A stretch of 64,000 nt of DNA from Blastococcus sp. TBT05-19 (GTDB lineage Bacteria > Actinomycetota > Actinomycetes > Mycobacteriales > Geodermatophilaceae). The stretch spans positions 62,001 to 126,000 of the forward strand of contig NZ_QOHI01000007.1 in the NCBI RefSeq assembly GCF_003319095.1. Direction: 5' to 3'. Positions within the stretch are counted from its first letter, which is position 1, and every line of letters begins with the position of its first letter. A program made the translations under genes and the position numbers. Positions 45,355 through 55,886 of the stretch are shown in pieces. The notes below the pieces were generated by a model. The model worked only from the letters and a program-made list of their open reading frames with translations. It did no database searches and was not told the DNA's origin.

Positions 45355-46116
45355 GTGCAGGATCAGGCAGCTCCCCCGGCGGGGACGTTCTCCCGCGGCT
45401 TCCGGCTCGCCGGTGCCGCGGTGCACCTCTACACCGCGAGCGGGTCGGTGCTGGGGCTCCTGATCGTGCTCGCGGCGATCGAAGGTGAGGTCGTCACCGC
45501 CCTGTGGCTGGTGCTGGCGACGCTCTTCGTCGACGGCACCGACGGCATGCTCGCCCGCCGGTTCCGGGTCAAGGAGACGATCCCCTGGTTCGACGGCGCC
45601 CGCATGGACGACATCGTCGACTACCTGACCTACGTCTTCGCCGCCGTCGTCCTGCTGTGGACGGCCGACCGGTTGCCCGGGGGCGCCTGGGGCTGGGTGC
45701 TGGCGGCCCTCCCGCTGCTCGCCTCCTGCTACCAGTTCTGCCGGGTCGACGCGAAGACCGACGACCACTACTTCCTCGGGTTCCCCAGCTACTGGAACGT
45801 GGTGGCCTTCTACGCGATCGTGCTGGACGTCGGCCCCACCGGCGTCGGGATCACCCTCGCGATCCTGACCGTGCTGGTGTTCGTGCCGGTCAAGTACGTC
45901 TACCCCTCGCGCACCAAGCTGCTGCGCAGCCTGAACCTGGGGCTGTCCGCCGTCTGGCTGATCAGCTCCGCGGTGCTGCTGCTCCAGTACCCCGACCCGC
46001 ACCCGGTGGTCGTGGTGCTGAGCCTGGCCTACCTCGTCTACTACTTCGGCGTGAGCATCTGGCTGACCGTCGCCGGCAACCGCCGGTCAGCCCAGGCCGT
46101 CGAGCGCGCGGCCTAG
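45355..46116 (+). CDS. pcs: Phosphatidylcholine synthase-like CDP-alcohol phosphatidyltransferase
   Basis: Predicted to join a CDP-activated lipid to an alcohol, most likely choline. The 253-residue protein has about eight membrane segments. The CDP-alcohol motif reads DGTDGMLAR...G-x3-D-x3-D ([11 protein letters not shown]), with 12 instead of 8 residues between AR and G, the longer spacing found in phosphatidylcholine synthase (Pcs). [15 protein letters not shown] also parallels Pcs. GTG 45355 starts [10 protein letters not shown] with no clear RBS. Phosphatidylcholine is a reported major lipid in Geodermatophilaceae, so the enzyme is plausible; a phosphatidylserine or other CDP-alcohol product cannot be excluded. 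Its last 30 bases overlap the opposite PLP gene. Confidence 0.72.
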   Translation: MQDQAAPPAGTFSRGFRLAGAAVHLYTASGSVLGLLIVLAAIEGEVVTALWLVLATLFVDGTDGMLARRFRVKETIPWFDGARMDDIVDYLTYVFAAVVLLWTADRLPGGAWGWVLAALPLLASCYQFCRVDAKTDDHYFLGFPSYWNVVAFYAIVLDVGPTGVGITLAILTVLVFVPVKYVYPSRTKLLRSLNLGLSAVWLISSAVLLLQYPDPHPVVVVLSLAYLVYYFGVSIWLTVAGNRRSAQAVERAA

Positions 46117-47229
46117 GTCGGCGACCAGGTCCGCGGTGTCCTCGATGCCGCAGGACAGCCGGACGAACCCGGCGGGGACGTCGTCGCCGCCCCACTGGGC
46201 CCGGCGGTCGATCGTGCTGTGCACCCCGCCGAAGCTGGTCGCGGCGGCCCACAGCCGGCTCGCGCCGAGCAGCCGGGAGACGGCGGCCTCGTCGGCCAGC
46301 TCCAGCGACACCACGCCGTTGGGGCGCAGCATCTGGCGGGAGGCCAGCGCGAAGGACGGGTCCTCCGGCCGCCACGGCCACCGCAGGTTCGTGACCGCCG
46401 GGTGCCCGGCCAGCAGCTCGACGACGGCGGCCGCGTTGGCCGCCTGCCGGGCCAGCCGCAGGTCCAGGGTGCTCATCGACCGGTGCCCCAGCCAGGCCTC
46501 GAAGGGCCCCGGCGTGCCGCCGGTGCGGTCGCGGAAGCCCTTGACCCGGGCGAACAGGTCGGCGTCGGTCACGGTGACGTGCCCCAGCAGGACGTCGCTG
46601 TGCCCGGTCAGCGCCTTGGTGTCGCTGCCCACGGTCATGTCCGCGCCGAGGGCGAGCGGCCGCTGGCCCAGCGGCGTCGCCGTGGTGTTGTCGACGGCGA
46701 CCAGCGCGCCGGCCGCATGGGCGGCCTCCGCCACGGCGGCGATGTCGCAGACGTCCAGCAGCGGGTTGCTCGGCGTCTCGAGCAGCACCATCGAGGCGCC
46801 GGCCAGCCCGCCCTCTTCGGCGACCCGCCCGATCTCGGGGGTGGGCACGTACTGCACCTCGACGCCGAACCGGGTCAGCTCCTCGGCCGCCAGCAGCCGG
46901 GTCGTGTAGTAGCCGTCCGAGGGCAGCACGACCCGGTCGCCGCTGCGGGTGCAGGCCAGGACGGCCGCGGTGAGCGCCGCCATCCCGGTCGCGAAGGACA
47001 GGCAGCGGCCGCCGTCGAGCTCGCCCACGGCGTCCTCGAACACCCGCAGGGTCGGGTGCTCGGTGCGCGCGTAGGCGTCGGCGCCGTTCGCCCGCGGCGG
47101 TGCGTCCCCGAGGTGGAAGGGCGCGGCGAACACCGGTGAGGGACGCAGCGGGGCCCCGGGGACGGCGGGGTCCTCCCCCGCCCGCACCGACCGGGTGCCG
47201 TCCCCGTAGCCGCTCAGGTCCCCACTCAC
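46087..47229 (-). CDS. Trans-sulfuration PLP enzyme (cystathionine gamma-lyase/synthase family)
   Basis: PLP-dependent enzyme of the Cys/Met metabolism family. In the 380-residue protein, [20 protein letters not shown] is the family Y-x-R-xxNPT-like block, [12 protein letters not shown] binds phosphate, and [12 protein letters not shown] contains the PLP lysine. Which reaction (cystathionine gamma-lyase, beta-lyase or gamma-synthase) cannot be told from motifs alone. Its GTG (47227-47229) overlaps the gpsA stop. It is not at this place in mycobacteria. Confidence 0.9.
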   Translation of the reverse strand: MSGDLSGYGDGTRSVRAGEDPAVPGAPLRPSPVFAAPFHLGDAPPRANGADAYARTEHPTLRVFEDAVGELDGGRCLSFATGMAALTAAVLACTRSGDRVVLPSDGYYTTRLLAAEELTRFGVEVQYVPTPEIGRVAEEGGLAGASMVLLETPSNPLLDVCDIAAVAEAAHAAGALVAVDNTTATPLGQRPLALGADMTVGSDTKALTGHSDVLLGHVTVTDADLFARVKGFRDRTGGTPGPFEAWLGHRSMSTLDLRLARQAANAAAVVELLAGHPAVTNLRWPWRPEDPSFALASRQMLRPNGVVSLELADEAAVSRLLGASRLWAAATSFGGVHSTIDRRAQWGGDDVPAGFVRLSCGIEDTADLVADLGRALDGLG

Positions 47230-48221
47230 TCGCTCTTCGCCTCCCGCGACATGATCTCCCGCACCATCTGCGCCGGCGCCTCGCCCTCGTGGCACACCCG
47301 CACGACGGCCTCGGCGATCGGCACGTCCACGTCGTGCGCCCGCGCGAGATCCAGCACCGAGCGGCAGCTCTTCACGCCCTCGGCGGTCTGCCGGGTGCTC
47401 TGCTGCACCTCCTCGACGGTCATGCCGCGGCCGAGCTTCTCCCCGAACGTGCGGTTGCGGGACAGCGGCGAGCTGCAGGTGGCCACGAGGTCACCCAGGC
47501 CCGCGAGCCCGGCGAAGGTGGTGAGCTCCGCGCCCAGCACGAGCCCGAGGCGCGCGGTCTCGGCCAGCCCTCGGGTGATCAGCGAGGCGCGGGTGTTGTC
47601 ACCGAACCCCAGCCCCTCGGCGATGCCGCACGCCAGCGCGATGACGTTCTTCAGCGCCCCGCCGAGCTCGCAGCCGACCAGGTCGGGGTTGGTGTACGGC
47701 CGGAAGTACCTGGTGTGGCACGCGGCCTGCAGCTGGGCGGCGCGGTCGGCGTCGGAGCAGGCGATCACCGTCGCCGCCGGCTGCTCCTCGGCGATCTCCC
47801 GGGCGAGGTTGGGGCCCGACAGGGCGGCGACCCGCTCGGGCCCGGCGCCGGTGATCTCGCGGATCACCTCGCTCATGCGCTTGGTGGTGCCGAGCTCGAT
47901 GCCCTTCATCAGCGACAGCAGGGTCGCGTCCTGCGGCAGCAGGTCCCGCCACTCGGTGAGGTTGTCCCGCAGCGACTGCGAGGGGACGGCCAGCACCACG
48001 ATCTCCGCGTCCAGCAGCGCCTCCGCCGGGTCGGACGTGGCCCGCAACCGGTCGGGCAGCCGCACGCCGGGCAGGTAGTCGGCGTTCTCGCTGTCGTCGG
48101 TGATCGCCTTGGCCAGCTCGGGGCGCCGCGCGTGCAGGGTCACGTCGCAGCCGGCGTCGGCGAGCACCTTGCCGAACGTCGTCCCCCAGGAGCCGGCGCC
48201 GAGCACCGCCGCGCGCGTCAC
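47226..48221 (-). CDS. gpsA: Glycerol-3-phosphate dehydrogenase [NAD(P)+]
   Basis: Makes sn-glycerol 3-phosphate, the backbone of membrane lipids. The 331-residue protein has the NAD(P)-binding [27 protein letters not shown] and [16 protein letters not shown], and the C-terminal [20 protein letters not shown] 48219-48221 gives [13 protein letters not shown] and overlaps the plsC stop. plsC and gpsA together supply and use glycerol-phosphate for phospholipids. Confidence 0.96.
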   Translation of the reverse strand: MTRAAVLGAGSWGTTFGKVLADAGCDVTLHARRPELAKAITDDSENADYLPGVRLPDRLRATSDPAEALLDAEIVVLAVPSQSLRDNLTEWRDLLPQDATLLSLMKGIELGTTKRMSEVIREITGAGPERVAALSGPNLAREIAEEQPAATVIACSDADRAAQLQAACHTRYFRPYTNPDLVGCELGGALKNVIALACGIAEGLGFGDNTRASLITRGLAETARLGLVLGAELTTFAGLAGLGDLVATCSSPLSRNRTFGEKLGRGMTVEEVQQSTRQTAEGVKSCRSVLDLARAHDVDVPIAEAVVRVCHEGEAPAQMVREIMSREAKSE

Positions 48222-48985
48222 GCCGCGGTCCCGGGGAGGTCGCCGCGGCGCTCGCGCCGGGGGCCGGGGTGGACCGCCGCGGGCGCGGGTTCCCCGCGCA
48301 GCTCGGCCAGCTGGTGGCGGACGCGGTGCATCATCAACTCGGTCGTCTCCCGCAGCAGCTCGGCATCGATGGCGCGGCCCGCACGGACCTCGGCCCGCAG
48401 CGCGGAGAGGTCGATCGGCTCGCCGACGAGGTAGTCGGCGGGCGTGCGGAACCGCGGGTGGAACTTCTTGGCGTGGTAGTCGTGCACCCGCTGGGGCCCC
48501 CACTGGGCGACCGGCAGGACGAGGGCGTCGGTGGTGAGCGCCAGGTGCGCCGCACCCGTGCGGGCCTGCATCGGCCACCAGGCGGGGTCCCGGGTGACCG
48601 AGCCCTCCGGGTAGACGACGACCACGTTGCCCGCGTGCAGGTCCGCCTCGGCGGCGGCCAGCGCACCGCGGGCGGCGGTGGAGTACCGGGCGACGGGGAT
48701 CTGCCCGGCGGCCCGCAGGATCGTGCCGGCCAGCCCGCGGAAGACCGCCTCCTTGGCGAGGAAGTGCGGGATCCGCCCGGCGTCGAACACCAGGCGGGCG
48801 CAGGCCAGCGGGTCCAGGACCGACACGTGGTTGGCCACCACCAGCACCGGCCCGGTGGGCGGGATGCGCTCGGCGCCCCGGTAGCGCAGGCGGAACAGCA
48901 GCGACGCCACCGGGTAGATCACGACGATGCACAGCCACAGGGCGACCGGGATGCGCCCGTGGGAGCGCCACCTGGATTCCGACAC
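48218..48985 (-). CDS. 1-acyl-sn-glycerol-3-phosphate acyltransferase (PlsC family)
   Basis: Acyltransferase of early phospholipid synthesis. The 255-residue protein has an N-terminal hydrophobic segment ([20 protein letters not shown]), the catalytic motif [12 protein letters not shown] (HxxxxD, here NHVSVLD) and [12 protein letters not shown] (the EGS/T motif). GTG 48983-48985 with GGGAGG 7 bases upstream is the best start. It overlaps gpsA. The 108 bases to cofC, which diverges, show no special element. Confidence 0.92.
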   Translation of the reverse strand: MSESRWRSHGRIPVALWLCIVVIYPVASLLFRLRYRGAERIPPTGPVLVVANHVSVLDPLACARLVFDAGRIPHFLAKEAVFRGLAGTILRAAGQIPVARYSTAARGALAAAEADLHAGNVVVVYPEGSVTRDPAWWPMQARTGAAHLALTTDALVLPVAQWGPQRVHDYHAKKFHPRFRTPADYLVGEPIDLSALRAEVRAGRAIDAELLRETTELMMHRVRHQLAELRGEPAPAAVHPGPRRERRGDLPGTAA

Positions 48986-49093
48986 CGACCCGCCTCCCTT
49001 CCCTGTGAGCCTGCTCATGATCGACCCGTGCCGCGGTCCCCGGTCCACCGGGGTCCCGCCGGGCACGGGCGGGCACCGCGGTGTGCTCACATT

Positions 49094-49747
49094 GTGGCCG
49101 TGCCCAGCTGGTCGGTCGTGGTCCCGGCGAAGCGGCTCGCCGTGGCCAAGACCCGGCTGCAGCCGCTCACCGGCCTGCCCGGCGGGGACCACGCCGCCCT
49201 CGTGCTGGCCCTCCTGGCCGACACCGTGTCCGCGGCGCTGGCCTGCGCCCGCGTGGGCTCGGTCGTCGTCGTCACCGACGAGCCACGGGCCGCGGACCTG
49301 GTGCGGGGTCTCGGCGCGCGCACCGTGCCCGACGTGCCGGACCGGGGCCTGAACCCGGCCCTGGAGCACGGGGCGGCGCAGGCAGGCGGCGACGCCGTCG
49401 CCGCGCTCTCCTCGGACCTGCCCGCCCTCCGCCCCGCCGAGCTGGACGCCGCCCTCGCGGCCGCAGCCGGGGCGGTGCGCGGCTTCGTCGCCGACGCCCA
49501 GGGCACCGGGACGACGCTGCTCACCGCGGTCGGGGCGCCGCTGCGCCCCCGGTTCGGGCGGAACTCGGCCGTCGCGCACCGGGACGACGGCGCGGTGCCG
49601 CTCACCGGCGACTGGCCCGGCCTGCTGCGCGACGTCGACACCCCCGACGACCTCCGGGCCGCGGTCGCGCTCGGGGCCGGTCCGCGCACGACCGGGCTGC
49701 TGCGCGGGTCGCCGACTCTCGCCGTTCACCTCGGTGCGGCACGATGA
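49094..49747 (+). CDS. cofC: 2-phospho-L-lactate (or PEP) guanylyltransferase, F420 synthesis
   Basis: Activates phospholactate or phosphoenolpyruvate with GTP for coenzyme F420; FbiD in mycobacteria. The 217-residue protein begins [20 protein letters not shown] (SVVVPAKRL is the family N-terminus) and has [15 protein letters not shown] and [12 protein letters not shown], consistent with the CofC nucleotidyltransferase fold. GTG 49094 or the GTG two codons later can be the start. Only one F420 gene is here; the others are elsewhere. It ends 4 bases before ppk. Confidence 0.9.
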   Translation: MAVPSWSVVVPAKRLAVAKTRLQPLTGLPGGDHAALVLALLADTVSAALACARVGSVVVVTDEPRAADLVRGLGARTVPDVPDRGLNPALEHGAAQAGGDAVAALSSDLPALRPAELDAALAAAAGAVRGFVADAQGTGTTLLTAVGAPLRPRFGRNSAVAHRDDGAVPLTGDWPGLLRDVDTPDDLRAAVALGAGPRTTGLLRGSPTLAVHLGAAR

Positions 49748-49751
49748 CCCC

Positions 49752-51824
49752 GTGCCCTCCGAGACCGCGAACCGCACGGGCCCCCAGTCGACCACCGACC
49801 ACTACCTGAACCGCGAGCTGTCCTGGCTGGACTTCAACGCCCGGGTGCTCGAGCTGGCGGAGGACGACACCCTGCCGCTGCTGGAGCGGGTCAAGTACCT
49901 CGCGATCTTCGCCAGCAACCTCGACGAGTTCTACATGGTCCGCATCGCCGGGCTGAAGCGGCGGCAGAGCACCGGCCTCACGGTCCGCTCCCCCGACGGC
50001 CTGACCATCCGGGAGCAGCTGGAACGGGTCACCGACCGGACCCAGGAGCTCGTCCAGCGGCACTCCGACGTCTTCAACGACGACGTGCTGCCGCGGCTGC
50101 AGGACGCCGGCATCCGGATCCTCCGGTGGGAGGAGCTGGAGGACGAGGCCACGATCCGCCTGCGCGAGTACTTCCGCGACCAGGTGTTCCCGGTGCTCAC
50201 CCCGCTGGCGGTCGACCCCGCGCACCCGTTCCCCTACATCAGCGGGCTCTCGCTGAACCTGGCCGTGTCGGTGCGCGACCCCGAGACCGGCGCCCCGCGG
50301 TTCGCCCGGCTCAAGGTGCCCAACAACGTGCCCCGCTTCGTCCGGGTGGGCCCGGTTGACACCGCGACCTTCCTGCCGCTCGAGGACCTCATCGCCGCGC
50401 ACCTGCCGCAGCTGTTCCCCGGCCTGGAGGTCATCGACCACCACATCTTCCGGGTCACCCGCAACGCCGACCTCGAGGTCGAGGAGGACCGCGACGAGGA
50501 CCTCCTCCAGGCGCTGGAGCGCGAGCTCGCGCGCCGCCGCTTCGGCCCGGCCGTGCGGCTGGAGGTGGCCGAGCCGATGGACCCGCGGATCCTCGAGGTG
50601 CTCGTCTCCGAGCTCGAGGTCTCCCCCGACGACGTCGTGCACGTGCCCGGGCTGCTGGACCTCGCGTCGCTGTGGGCGCTCTACGACCTCGATCGGCCCG
50701 AGCTCAAGGACGAGCCCTTCGTGCCCGCGACGCACCCGCGCCTGTCGGAGGGCGAGACCCCCAAGAGCGTGTTCGCGACGCTGCGCGAGGGCGACGTGCT
50801 GCTGCACCACCCCTACCACTCGTTCGCGACCAGCGTGCAGCGCTTCATCGAGCAGGCCGCCGCGGATCCCAGCGTGCTGGCCATCAAGCAGACCCTCTAC
50901 CGCACCTCGGGTGACTCCCCGATCGTCAACGCCCTCATCGAGGCGGCCCAGGCCGGCAAGCAGGTCGTGGTCCTCGTCGAGATCAAGGCGCGGTTCGACG
51001 AGGAGGCCAACATCAGCTGGGCCCGGTCGCTGGAGCGGGCCGGCTGCCACGTCGTCTACGGGCTGGTCGGGCTGAAGACGCACTGCAAGACCGCCCTGGT
51101 GGTCCGCCGCGAGCAGGGCGTGATCCGGCGCTACTGCCACATCGGCACGGGCAACTACAACCCGAAGACGGCGCGCATCTACGAGGACGTCGGCATCCTG
51201 ACCGCCGATCCGCGGGTGGGCGCCGACCTCACCGATCTGTTCAACACCCTCACCGGCTACTCGCGGCAGACCAACTACCGGCAGCTGATGGTCGCCCCGC
51301 ACGGCATCCGCAACGGCCTGATCGAGAAGATCCGCCGCGAGGCCCGGCATGCCTCCGAGGGGCGCCCGTCGGGCATCCGCATCAAGGTGAACTCGCTGGT
51401 CGACGAGAAGATCATCGACGCGCTCTACGAGGCCTCCCAGGCGGGCGTGCCGGTGGAGCTGTTCGTGCGCGGCATCTGCGCGCTGCGGCCCGGGGTCGAG
51501 GGCCTGTCCGAGACCATCCGGGTGCGCTCGATCGTGGGCCGGTTCCTCGAGCACTCGCGGGTCATCTCCTTCCTCAACGGGGGCGACGCCGAGTGGTGGA
51601 TCGGCAGTGCCGACCTGATGCACCGCAACCTCGACCGCCGGGTGGAGGTGCTGCTGCGGGTCTGCGACGAGGCGGCGCGCACCCAGCTGCACGAGACGCT
51701 CGCGCCGGCCATGGAGCCCGGCGTCCGCTGCTGGGAGCTGCGCAGCGACGGGCGCTGGGAGCGCCTGGAGGGGCGTGACTACCAGGCCGAGCTGCTGCAC
51801 CGCATCCATGACCTCGCGAGCTGA
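49752..51824 (+). CDS. ppk: Polyphosphate kinase
   Basis: Makes inorganic polyphosphate from ATP. The 690-residue protein starts near [16 protein letters not shown], has [25 protein letters not shown], and the two catalytic phospholipase-D-like motifs [17 protein letters not shown] (phosphohistidine H) and [20 protein letters not shown]. Length is normal. GTG 49752 gives [12 protein letters not shown]; a GTG 18 bases upstream is also open. It follows cofC and precedes mutT1, as in mycobacteria. Confidence 0.96.
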   Translation: MPSETANRTGPQSTTDHYLNRELSWLDFNARVLELAEDDTLPLLERVKYLAIFASNLDEFYMVRIAGLKRRQSTGLTVRSPDGLTIREQLERVTDRTQELVQRHSDVFNDDVLPRLQDAGIRILRWEELEDEATIRLREYFRDQVFPVLTPLAVDPAHPFPYISGLSLNLAVSVRDPETGAPRFARLKVPNNVPRFVRVGPVDTATFLPLEDLIAAHLPQLFPGLEVIDHHIFRVTRNADLEVEEDRDEDLLQALERELARRRFGPAVRLEVAEPMDPRILEVLVSELEVSPDDVVHVPGLLDLASLWALYDLDRPELKDEPFVPATHPRLSEGETPKSVFATLREGDVLLHHPYHSFATSVQRFIEQAAADPSVLAIKQTLYRTSGDSPIVNALIEAAQAGKQVVVLVEIKARFDEEANISWARSLERAGCHVVYGLVGLKTHCKTALVVRREQGVIRRYCHIGTGNYNPKTARIYEDVGILTADPRVGADLTDLFNTLTGYSRQTNYRQLMVAPHGIRNGLIEKIRREARHASEGRPSGIRIKVNSLVDEKIIDALYEASQAGVPVELFVRGICALRPGVEGLSETIRVRSIVGRFLEHSRVISFLNGGDAEWWIGSADLMHRNLDRRVEVLLRVCDEAARTQLHETLAPAMEPGVRCWELRSDGRWERLEGRDYQAELLHRIHDLAS

Positions 51825-52743
51825 GGGCGCGGTGGGCACGGTCGCCGCCGCGGGCGGTGCGGTGTGGCGGCCGGGGAGGGACGGCGGCCTGGAGACCGCC
51901 GTGGTCCACCGCCCGCGCTACGACGACTGGTCGCTGCCCAAGGGCAAGCTCGACCCGGGCGAGCACCCCCTGACCGCCGCGGTCCGCGAGGTCCTGGAGG
52001 AGACCGGGCTGCAGGCGGTGGCCGGGCGCCGCAGCGTCACCAGCCGGTACCGCGTGCCCGACGGCGACAAGCGGGTCGACTACTGGCTGATGCGGGTCAC
52101 CGGCGGGGAGTTCGCCCCCAACGGCGAGGTGGACGAGCTGCGCTGGCTCTCCCCCGCCGACGCCGCCGCGCTGGTCACCCACGACGCCGACCGCGAGGTG
52201 CTGGCCGACCTGGTGCGCACCGACGTCCCTCCGGAGCCCGCGCTGGTCCTGGTGCGGCACGGCAAGGCCGGGAGCAGCGACGCGTGGGAGGGGCCGGACG
52301 AGCTCCGGCCGCTGACCCGGAACGGCGAGGAGCAGGCCCGGCAGCTCGCGCAGGTCCTGCCGCTGCTCGGCCCCACGACGGTGGCGACCGCGGCCCCGCT
52401 CCGCTGCCGGCAGACCGTGGAGCCGCTGGCCGCGCGGCTGGGGCTCGAGGTCGCCGACCTGCCGGAGTTCGGCGAGCCGGAGTTCGGCGGCGACCCGCAC
52501 CGCGCGCTGGAGACGGCGCTCCGGCTGCTCGAGGGCCCGGGCGTCACCGTCGTGTGCAGCCAGGGCGGCACCATCCCCAGCGTGCTCGGCGGCCTGGGCG
52601 TGCACGGGCACGGGGTGCCCGGGCTGCCCGCGCCGGCCGCCAAGGGCAGCGTCTGGGTCCTCGGCGGGCGCCCGGGCGAGCTCTCGGCCGACTACTACCG
52701 CGACCTCGCCCCCGACCGCGACGCCCCATCTCCCGAGGCATAG
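51808..52743 (+). CDS. mutT1: NUDIX hydrolase with histidine phosphatase domain (MutT1-like)
   Basis: Sanitises oxidised or unusual nucleotides; in mycobacteria MutT1 acts on 8-oxo-(d)GTP and diadenosine polyphosphates. The 311-residue protein has an N-terminal NUDIX box ([20 protein letters not shown]) and a C-terminal histidine phosphatase domain ([15 protein letters not shown], with the RHG catalytic motif, and CSQGGTIPS). It overlaps ppk by 17 bases. Its stop codon falls inside an inverted repeat. In M. tuberculosis hupB follows here; it is absent in this genome. Confidence 0.93.
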   Translation: MTSRAEGAVGTVAAAGGAVWRPGRDGGLETAVVHRPRYDDWSLPKGKLDPGEHPLTAAVREVLEETGLQAVAGRRSVTSRYRVPDGDKRVDYWLMRVTGGEFAPNGEVDELRWLSPADAAALVTHDADREVLADLVRTDVPPEPALVLVRHGKAGSSDAWEGPDELRPLTRNGEEQARQLAQVLPLLGPTTVATAAPLRCRQTVEPLAARLGLEVADLPEFGEPEFGGDPHRALETALRLLEGPGVTVVCSQGGTIPSVLGGLGVHGHGVPGLPAPAAKGSVWVLGGRPGELSADYYRDLAPDRDAPSPEA

Positions 52744-52796
52744 GTACCTCTACCTACGTCCTCGGGGCGGATTCCACAGGTAGAGGTTCCTATGCC
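52737..52796. repeat. 19-bp inverted repeat across the mutT1 stop
   Basis: GGCATAGGTACCTCTACCT (52737-52755) and AGGTAGAGGTTCCTATGCC (52778-52796) are complementary in 18 of 19 positions around a 22-base loop. The left arm includes the TAG stop of mutT1 and a nested TAGGTA-CCTC-TACCTA hairpin. AT-richer than its surroundings. Most likely a bidirectional terminator for the convergent mutT1 and leuD genes; it could also be a remnant of a short mobile repeat. Confidence 0.7.
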
Positions 52797-52815
52797 TGGA
52801 GCGTTCGTCAGCCGC

Positions 52816-53415
52816 TCAGACGGCGGGCAGCGCCCTGGGGAGCCAGGCGGGCCGCTGCGCCTCGAAGGCCTCGATGTCGTCGACGTGCTTCTCGGTGAGC
52901 CCGACGTCGTCGAGCCCCTCCAGCAGCCGCCAGCGCACGTAGTCGTCGATCTCGAACGGCACCGTCGTCGACCCGTAGCTGACCTCCTTGGCCCGCAGGT
53001 CGACGGTCACCGGGGTGGCGGGGTCCGCCTCGACCGCTGCCCACAGCGCCTCGACCTCGGCCTGCGGCAGGACCACGGTCAGCAGCCCGGACTTGGTCGA
53101 GTTGTTCCGGAAGATGTCGGCGAACCGCGAGCTGATGACCACCCGGAAGCCGCCGTCCAGGAGCGCCCAGTTGGCGTGCTCGCGCGAGGAGCCGGTGCCG
53201 AAGTCGGGGCCCGCGACCAGGATCGAGGCGTCGGCGTACTCGGGCTGGTTCAGCACGAAGTCGGGCTCGTTGGTGCGCCAGGCGACGAACAAGCCGTCCT
53301 CGAACCCGGTGCGGGTGATCCGCTTGAGGTACTCGGCCGGGATGATCTGGTCGGTGTCGACGGCGCTGCGGCGCAGCGGGGCGGCGGTGCCGGTGTGGGT
53401 GGTGAAGGCGTCCAC
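52816..53415 (-). CDS. leuD: 3-isopropylmalate dehydratase small subunit
   Basis: Small subunit of the isomerase of leucine synthesis, which converts 2- to 3-isopropylmalate. The 199-residue protein has the substrate-binding swivel domain with [42 protein letters not shown] (only part quoted in order) and [13 protein letters not shown], all conserved. It follows leuC by 4 bases and is read with it. No oddity. Confidence 0.96.
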   Translation of the reverse strand: MDAFTTHTGTAAPLRRSAVDTDQIIPAEYLKRITRTGFEDGLFVAWRTNEPDFVLNQPEYADASILVAGPDFGTGSSREHANWALLDGGFRVVISSRFADIFRNNSTKSGLLTVVLPQAEVEALWAAVEADPATPVTVDLRAKEVSYGSTTVPFEIDDYVRWRLLEGLDDVGLTEKHVDDIEAFEAQRPAWLPRALPAV

Positions 53416-53419
53416 GGGG

Positions 53420-54826
53420 TCAGGCTCCGATCAGGTCGGCGGGGGCGGTCAGGCGGCCGGTGAGCGCGGTGGCGGCGGCCACCGACGGCGACACGAGGTG
53501 CGTGCGCCCGCCCTTGCCCTGCCGGCCCTGGAAGTTGCGGTTGCTGGTGGAGGCCGAGCGCTCGCCGGGCTTGAGCTGGTCGGGGTTCATGCCCAGGCAC
53601 ATCGAGCAGCCCGCGCCGCGCCACTCGGCACCCGCCTCGAGGAAGACCTTGTCCAGGCCCTCGGCCTCGGCCTGCGACTTGACCCCGACCGAGCCGGGGA
53701 CGACGAGCATCCGGGTGCCCGCGTCGACCCGCTTGCCACGCAGCAGCTCGGCGGCGACCCGCAGGTCCTCGATCCGGCCGTTGGTGCACGAGCCGAGGAA
53801 GACGGTGTCGACCTCGATCTCGGTCAGCGGCGTGCCGGGGGTCAGGCCCATGTAGGCCAGCGCCTGCTCGGCGGCGCGGCGCTCGCCCTCGTCGGCGATG
53901 TCGGCCGGGTCGGGCACCCGCTCGCTGAGCGGCAGGCCCTGGCCGGGGTTGGTGCCCCAGGTGACGAACGGGGTCAGCGTGGAGGCGTCGAGGACGACCT
54001 CGGAGTCGAAGACCGCGCCCTCGTCGGTGCGCAGCGTCGACCAGTGCGCGACGGCGGCGTCCCAGTCGGCGCCCCGGGGCGCGTGCGGCCGGCCCTGCAG
54101 GAAGTCGAAGGTCGTCTGGTCCGGCGCGATCAGGCCGGCCTTGGCCCCCGCCTCGATCGACATGTTGCAGATCGTCATCCGGGCCTCCATCGACAGCGCC
54201 TGGATCGCGCTGCCGCGGTACTCGATGACGTGGCCGGCGGCGCCGTTGGTGCCGATCCGGGCGATGACGGCCAGGATGATGTCCTTCGCCGAGACGCCGG
54301 GGGCGAGCTCGCCGTCCACCGTGACCGACATCTGCTTGGGCCGGTACTGCGGCAGCGTCTGGGTGGCCAGCACGTGCTCGACCTCGCTGGTGCCGATGCC
54401 GAAGGCCAGCGCGCCGAACGCCCCGTGGGTGGAGGTGTGGCTGTCGCCGCAGACGATGGTCATGCCGGGCTGGGTGAGGCCGAGCTGCGGGCCGATGACG
54501 TGCACGATGCCCTGGTCGCGGTCGCCCATGGGGGCCAGCCGGATGCCGAACTCCTTCGCGTTGGCGCGGAGCGCGTCCACCTGGGCCCGGCTGACCGGGT
54601 CGGCGATGGGCGCCAGGATGTCCAGCGTCGGGACGTTGTGGTCCTCGGTCGCCATGGTGAGGTCGGGACGGCGCACCGTGCGACCCGCGGCCCGGAGACC
54701 GTCGAAGGCCTGCGGGCTGGTCACCTCGTGCACGAGGTGCAGGTCGATGTAGAGCAGGTCCGGCTCGCCCGGGGTGCTGCGCACCACGTGCGCCTCGTAG
54801 ACCTTCTCGGCCAGGGTCTTCGGCAC
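53420..54826 (-). CDS. leuC: 3-isopropylmalate dehydratase large subunit
   Basis: Large subunit that carries the [4Fe-4S] cluster and catalyses the isomerisation. The 468-residue protein has [34 protein letters not shown] and the three cluster cysteines in LGSCTNGR and [14 protein letters not shown] 54824-54826 gives [15 protein letters not shown], the normal start. It diverges from the IclR regulator across 75 bases. Confidence 0.96.
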   Translation of the reverse strand: MPKTLAEKVYEAHVVRSTPGEPDLLYIDLHLVHEVTSPQAFDGLRAAGRTVRRPDLTMATEDHNVPTLDILAPIADPVSRAQVDALRANAKEFGIRLAPMGDRDQGIVHVIGPQLGLTQPGMTIVCGDSHTSTHGAFGALAFGIGTSEVEHVLATQTLPQYRPKQMSVTVDGELAPGVSAKDIILAVIARIGTNGAAGHVIEYRGSAIQALSMEARMTICNMSIEAGAKAGLIAPDQTTFDFLQGRPHAPRGADWDAAVAHWSTLRTDEGAVFDSEVVLDASTLTPFVTWGTNPGQGLPLSERVPDPADIADEGERRAAEQALAYMGLTPGTPLTEIEVDTVFLGSCTNGRIEDLRVAAELLRGKRVDAGTRMLVVPGSVGVKSQAEAEGLDKVFLEAGAEWRGAGCSMCLGMNPDQLKPGERSASTSNRNFQGRQGKGGRTHLVSPSVAAATALTGRLTAPADLIGA

Positions 54827-54855
54827 GGTTCGTCCTCTCACCGGGCACCCATCGG

Positions 54856-54875
54856 GGGATCGCGGTGGCGATCCC
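54856..54875. promoter_or_regulatory. Palindrome between leuC and the IclR regulator
   Basis: GGGATCG-CGGTGG-CGATCCC is a perfect 7-bp dyad in the 75-base divergent gap. IclR-type regulators bind such dyads, and NdgR/LtbR controls leuCD in relatives, so it may be the operator. A TATTGC stretch near 54892 could be the -10 of a leaderless regulator transcript. Confidence 0.45.
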
Positions 54876-54901
54876 ACCAAGTGAGATGCAAGTATTGCTG
54901 T

Positions 54902-55603
54902 GTGGGACAGCCTAACCCGGTAGCGGTTCTGGACAAAGCGGTGTCGATCCTGCATGCCGTGGCACAGGAGCCGGCGACGCTCGCCGAGCTCGTGACGCGC
55001 ACGGGTCTGCCCCGCGCGACGGCCCACCGGCTGGCCGTCGCACTGGAGGGCCACCGGCTGGTGCGCCGCACCGACGGCGGCAGCTGGGCCCCCGGTCCGG
55101 CGCTCGCCGAGCTCGGGCGTGCGACCGCCGACATCGGCGAGATCGCCGGCCGGCACCTGGTCGTGCTGCGGGACGGCACCGGCGAGAGCGCCCAGTTCTA
55201 CGTGCGCGACGGCGCCACCCGCGTCTGCGTCGCCGCCGCCGAGCGCACCAGCGGGCTGCGCGACACCGTGCCGGTGGGCGCGCGCCTGCCCATGACCGCC
55301 GGCTCCGCGGCCCACGCGCTGCTGGCGTTCATGCCGGCCGACGAGGTCAACCGGCTGCTGCCCAACGCCAGCTTCACCGCCCGCACGCTGCTCGACGTCC
55401 GCCGCCGCGGCTGGGCGCACAGCGTCGCCGAGCGCGAGGCCGGCGTCGCCTCGCTGTCCGCCCCCGTGCGCGACGGCACGGGGGCGGTTCTGGGTGCGGT
55501 CTCGATCTCCGGACCGGTCGAGCGGCTGGGCCGCCGCCCCAGCGCCGAGGTCATCGGCGCCGTCCTCGACGCCGCGGCCGCGATCTCCCGGGCCGCCCGC
55601 TAG
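54902..55603 (+). CDS. IclR-family regulator (NdgR/LtbR-like)
   Basis: DNA-binding regulator divergent from leuCD. The 233-residue protein has an N-terminal winged helix ([20 protein letters not shown]) and a C-terminal IclR effector domain ([40 protein letters not shown]). The position and content match NdgR of Streptomyces and LtbR of Corynebacterium, which control leucine and other amino acid genes. GTG 54902 starts with little or no leader. Symbol withheld as names differ by species. Confidence 0.88.
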   Translation: MGQPNPVAVLDKAVSILHAVAQEPATLAELVTRTGLPRATAHRLAVALEGHRLVRRTDGGSWAPGPALAELGRATADIGEIAGRHLVVLRDGTGESAQFYVRDGATRVCVAAAERTSGLRDTVPVGARLPMTAGSAAHALLAFMPADEVNRLLPNASFTARTLLDVRRRGWAHSVAEREAGVASLSAPVRDGTGAVLGAVSISGPVERLGRRPSAEVIGAVLDAAAAISRAAR

Positions 55604-55875
55604 GCCTCCGGGCCGGAGTCGTCCCCCGTCGACGTCGGGACGACGGTCGGCCGCAGCCGGGACCACAGGGCGAAGGCCACCGCGACGACGATCAGGCCGA
55701 TGCCGGCCCACAGGTTGGCGTTCACGCCGCCGGTCTTCGCCATGGCGTCGGCCGAGTCGTCGACCAGCCCCACCACCACGAGCACGACGCCGTACAGGCC
55801 GAGCAGCTCCGCGATGACGTTGCGGACGTCGAAGGCGCCCGCCTTCTGCTGCTTCTGCTGCTGCCGCTTGCTCAC
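55600..55875 (-). CDS. Small membrane protein downstream of the symporter
   Basis: A 91-residue protein: a glutamine/lysine-rich start ([12 protein letters not shown]), then two membrane segments ([19 protein letters not shown] and [20 protein letters not shown]). No family recognised. GTG 55873-55875 lies 11 bases after the symporter stop, so it may be an accessory subunit. It overlaps the end of the convergent regulator by 4 bases. Confidence 0.65.
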   Translation of the reverse strand: MSKRQQQKQQKAGAFDVRNVIAELLGLYGVVLVVVGLVDDSADAMAKTGGVNANLWAGIGLIVVAVAFALWSRLRPTVVPTSTGDDSGPEA

Positions 55876-55886
55876 GGGTTCTCCCC

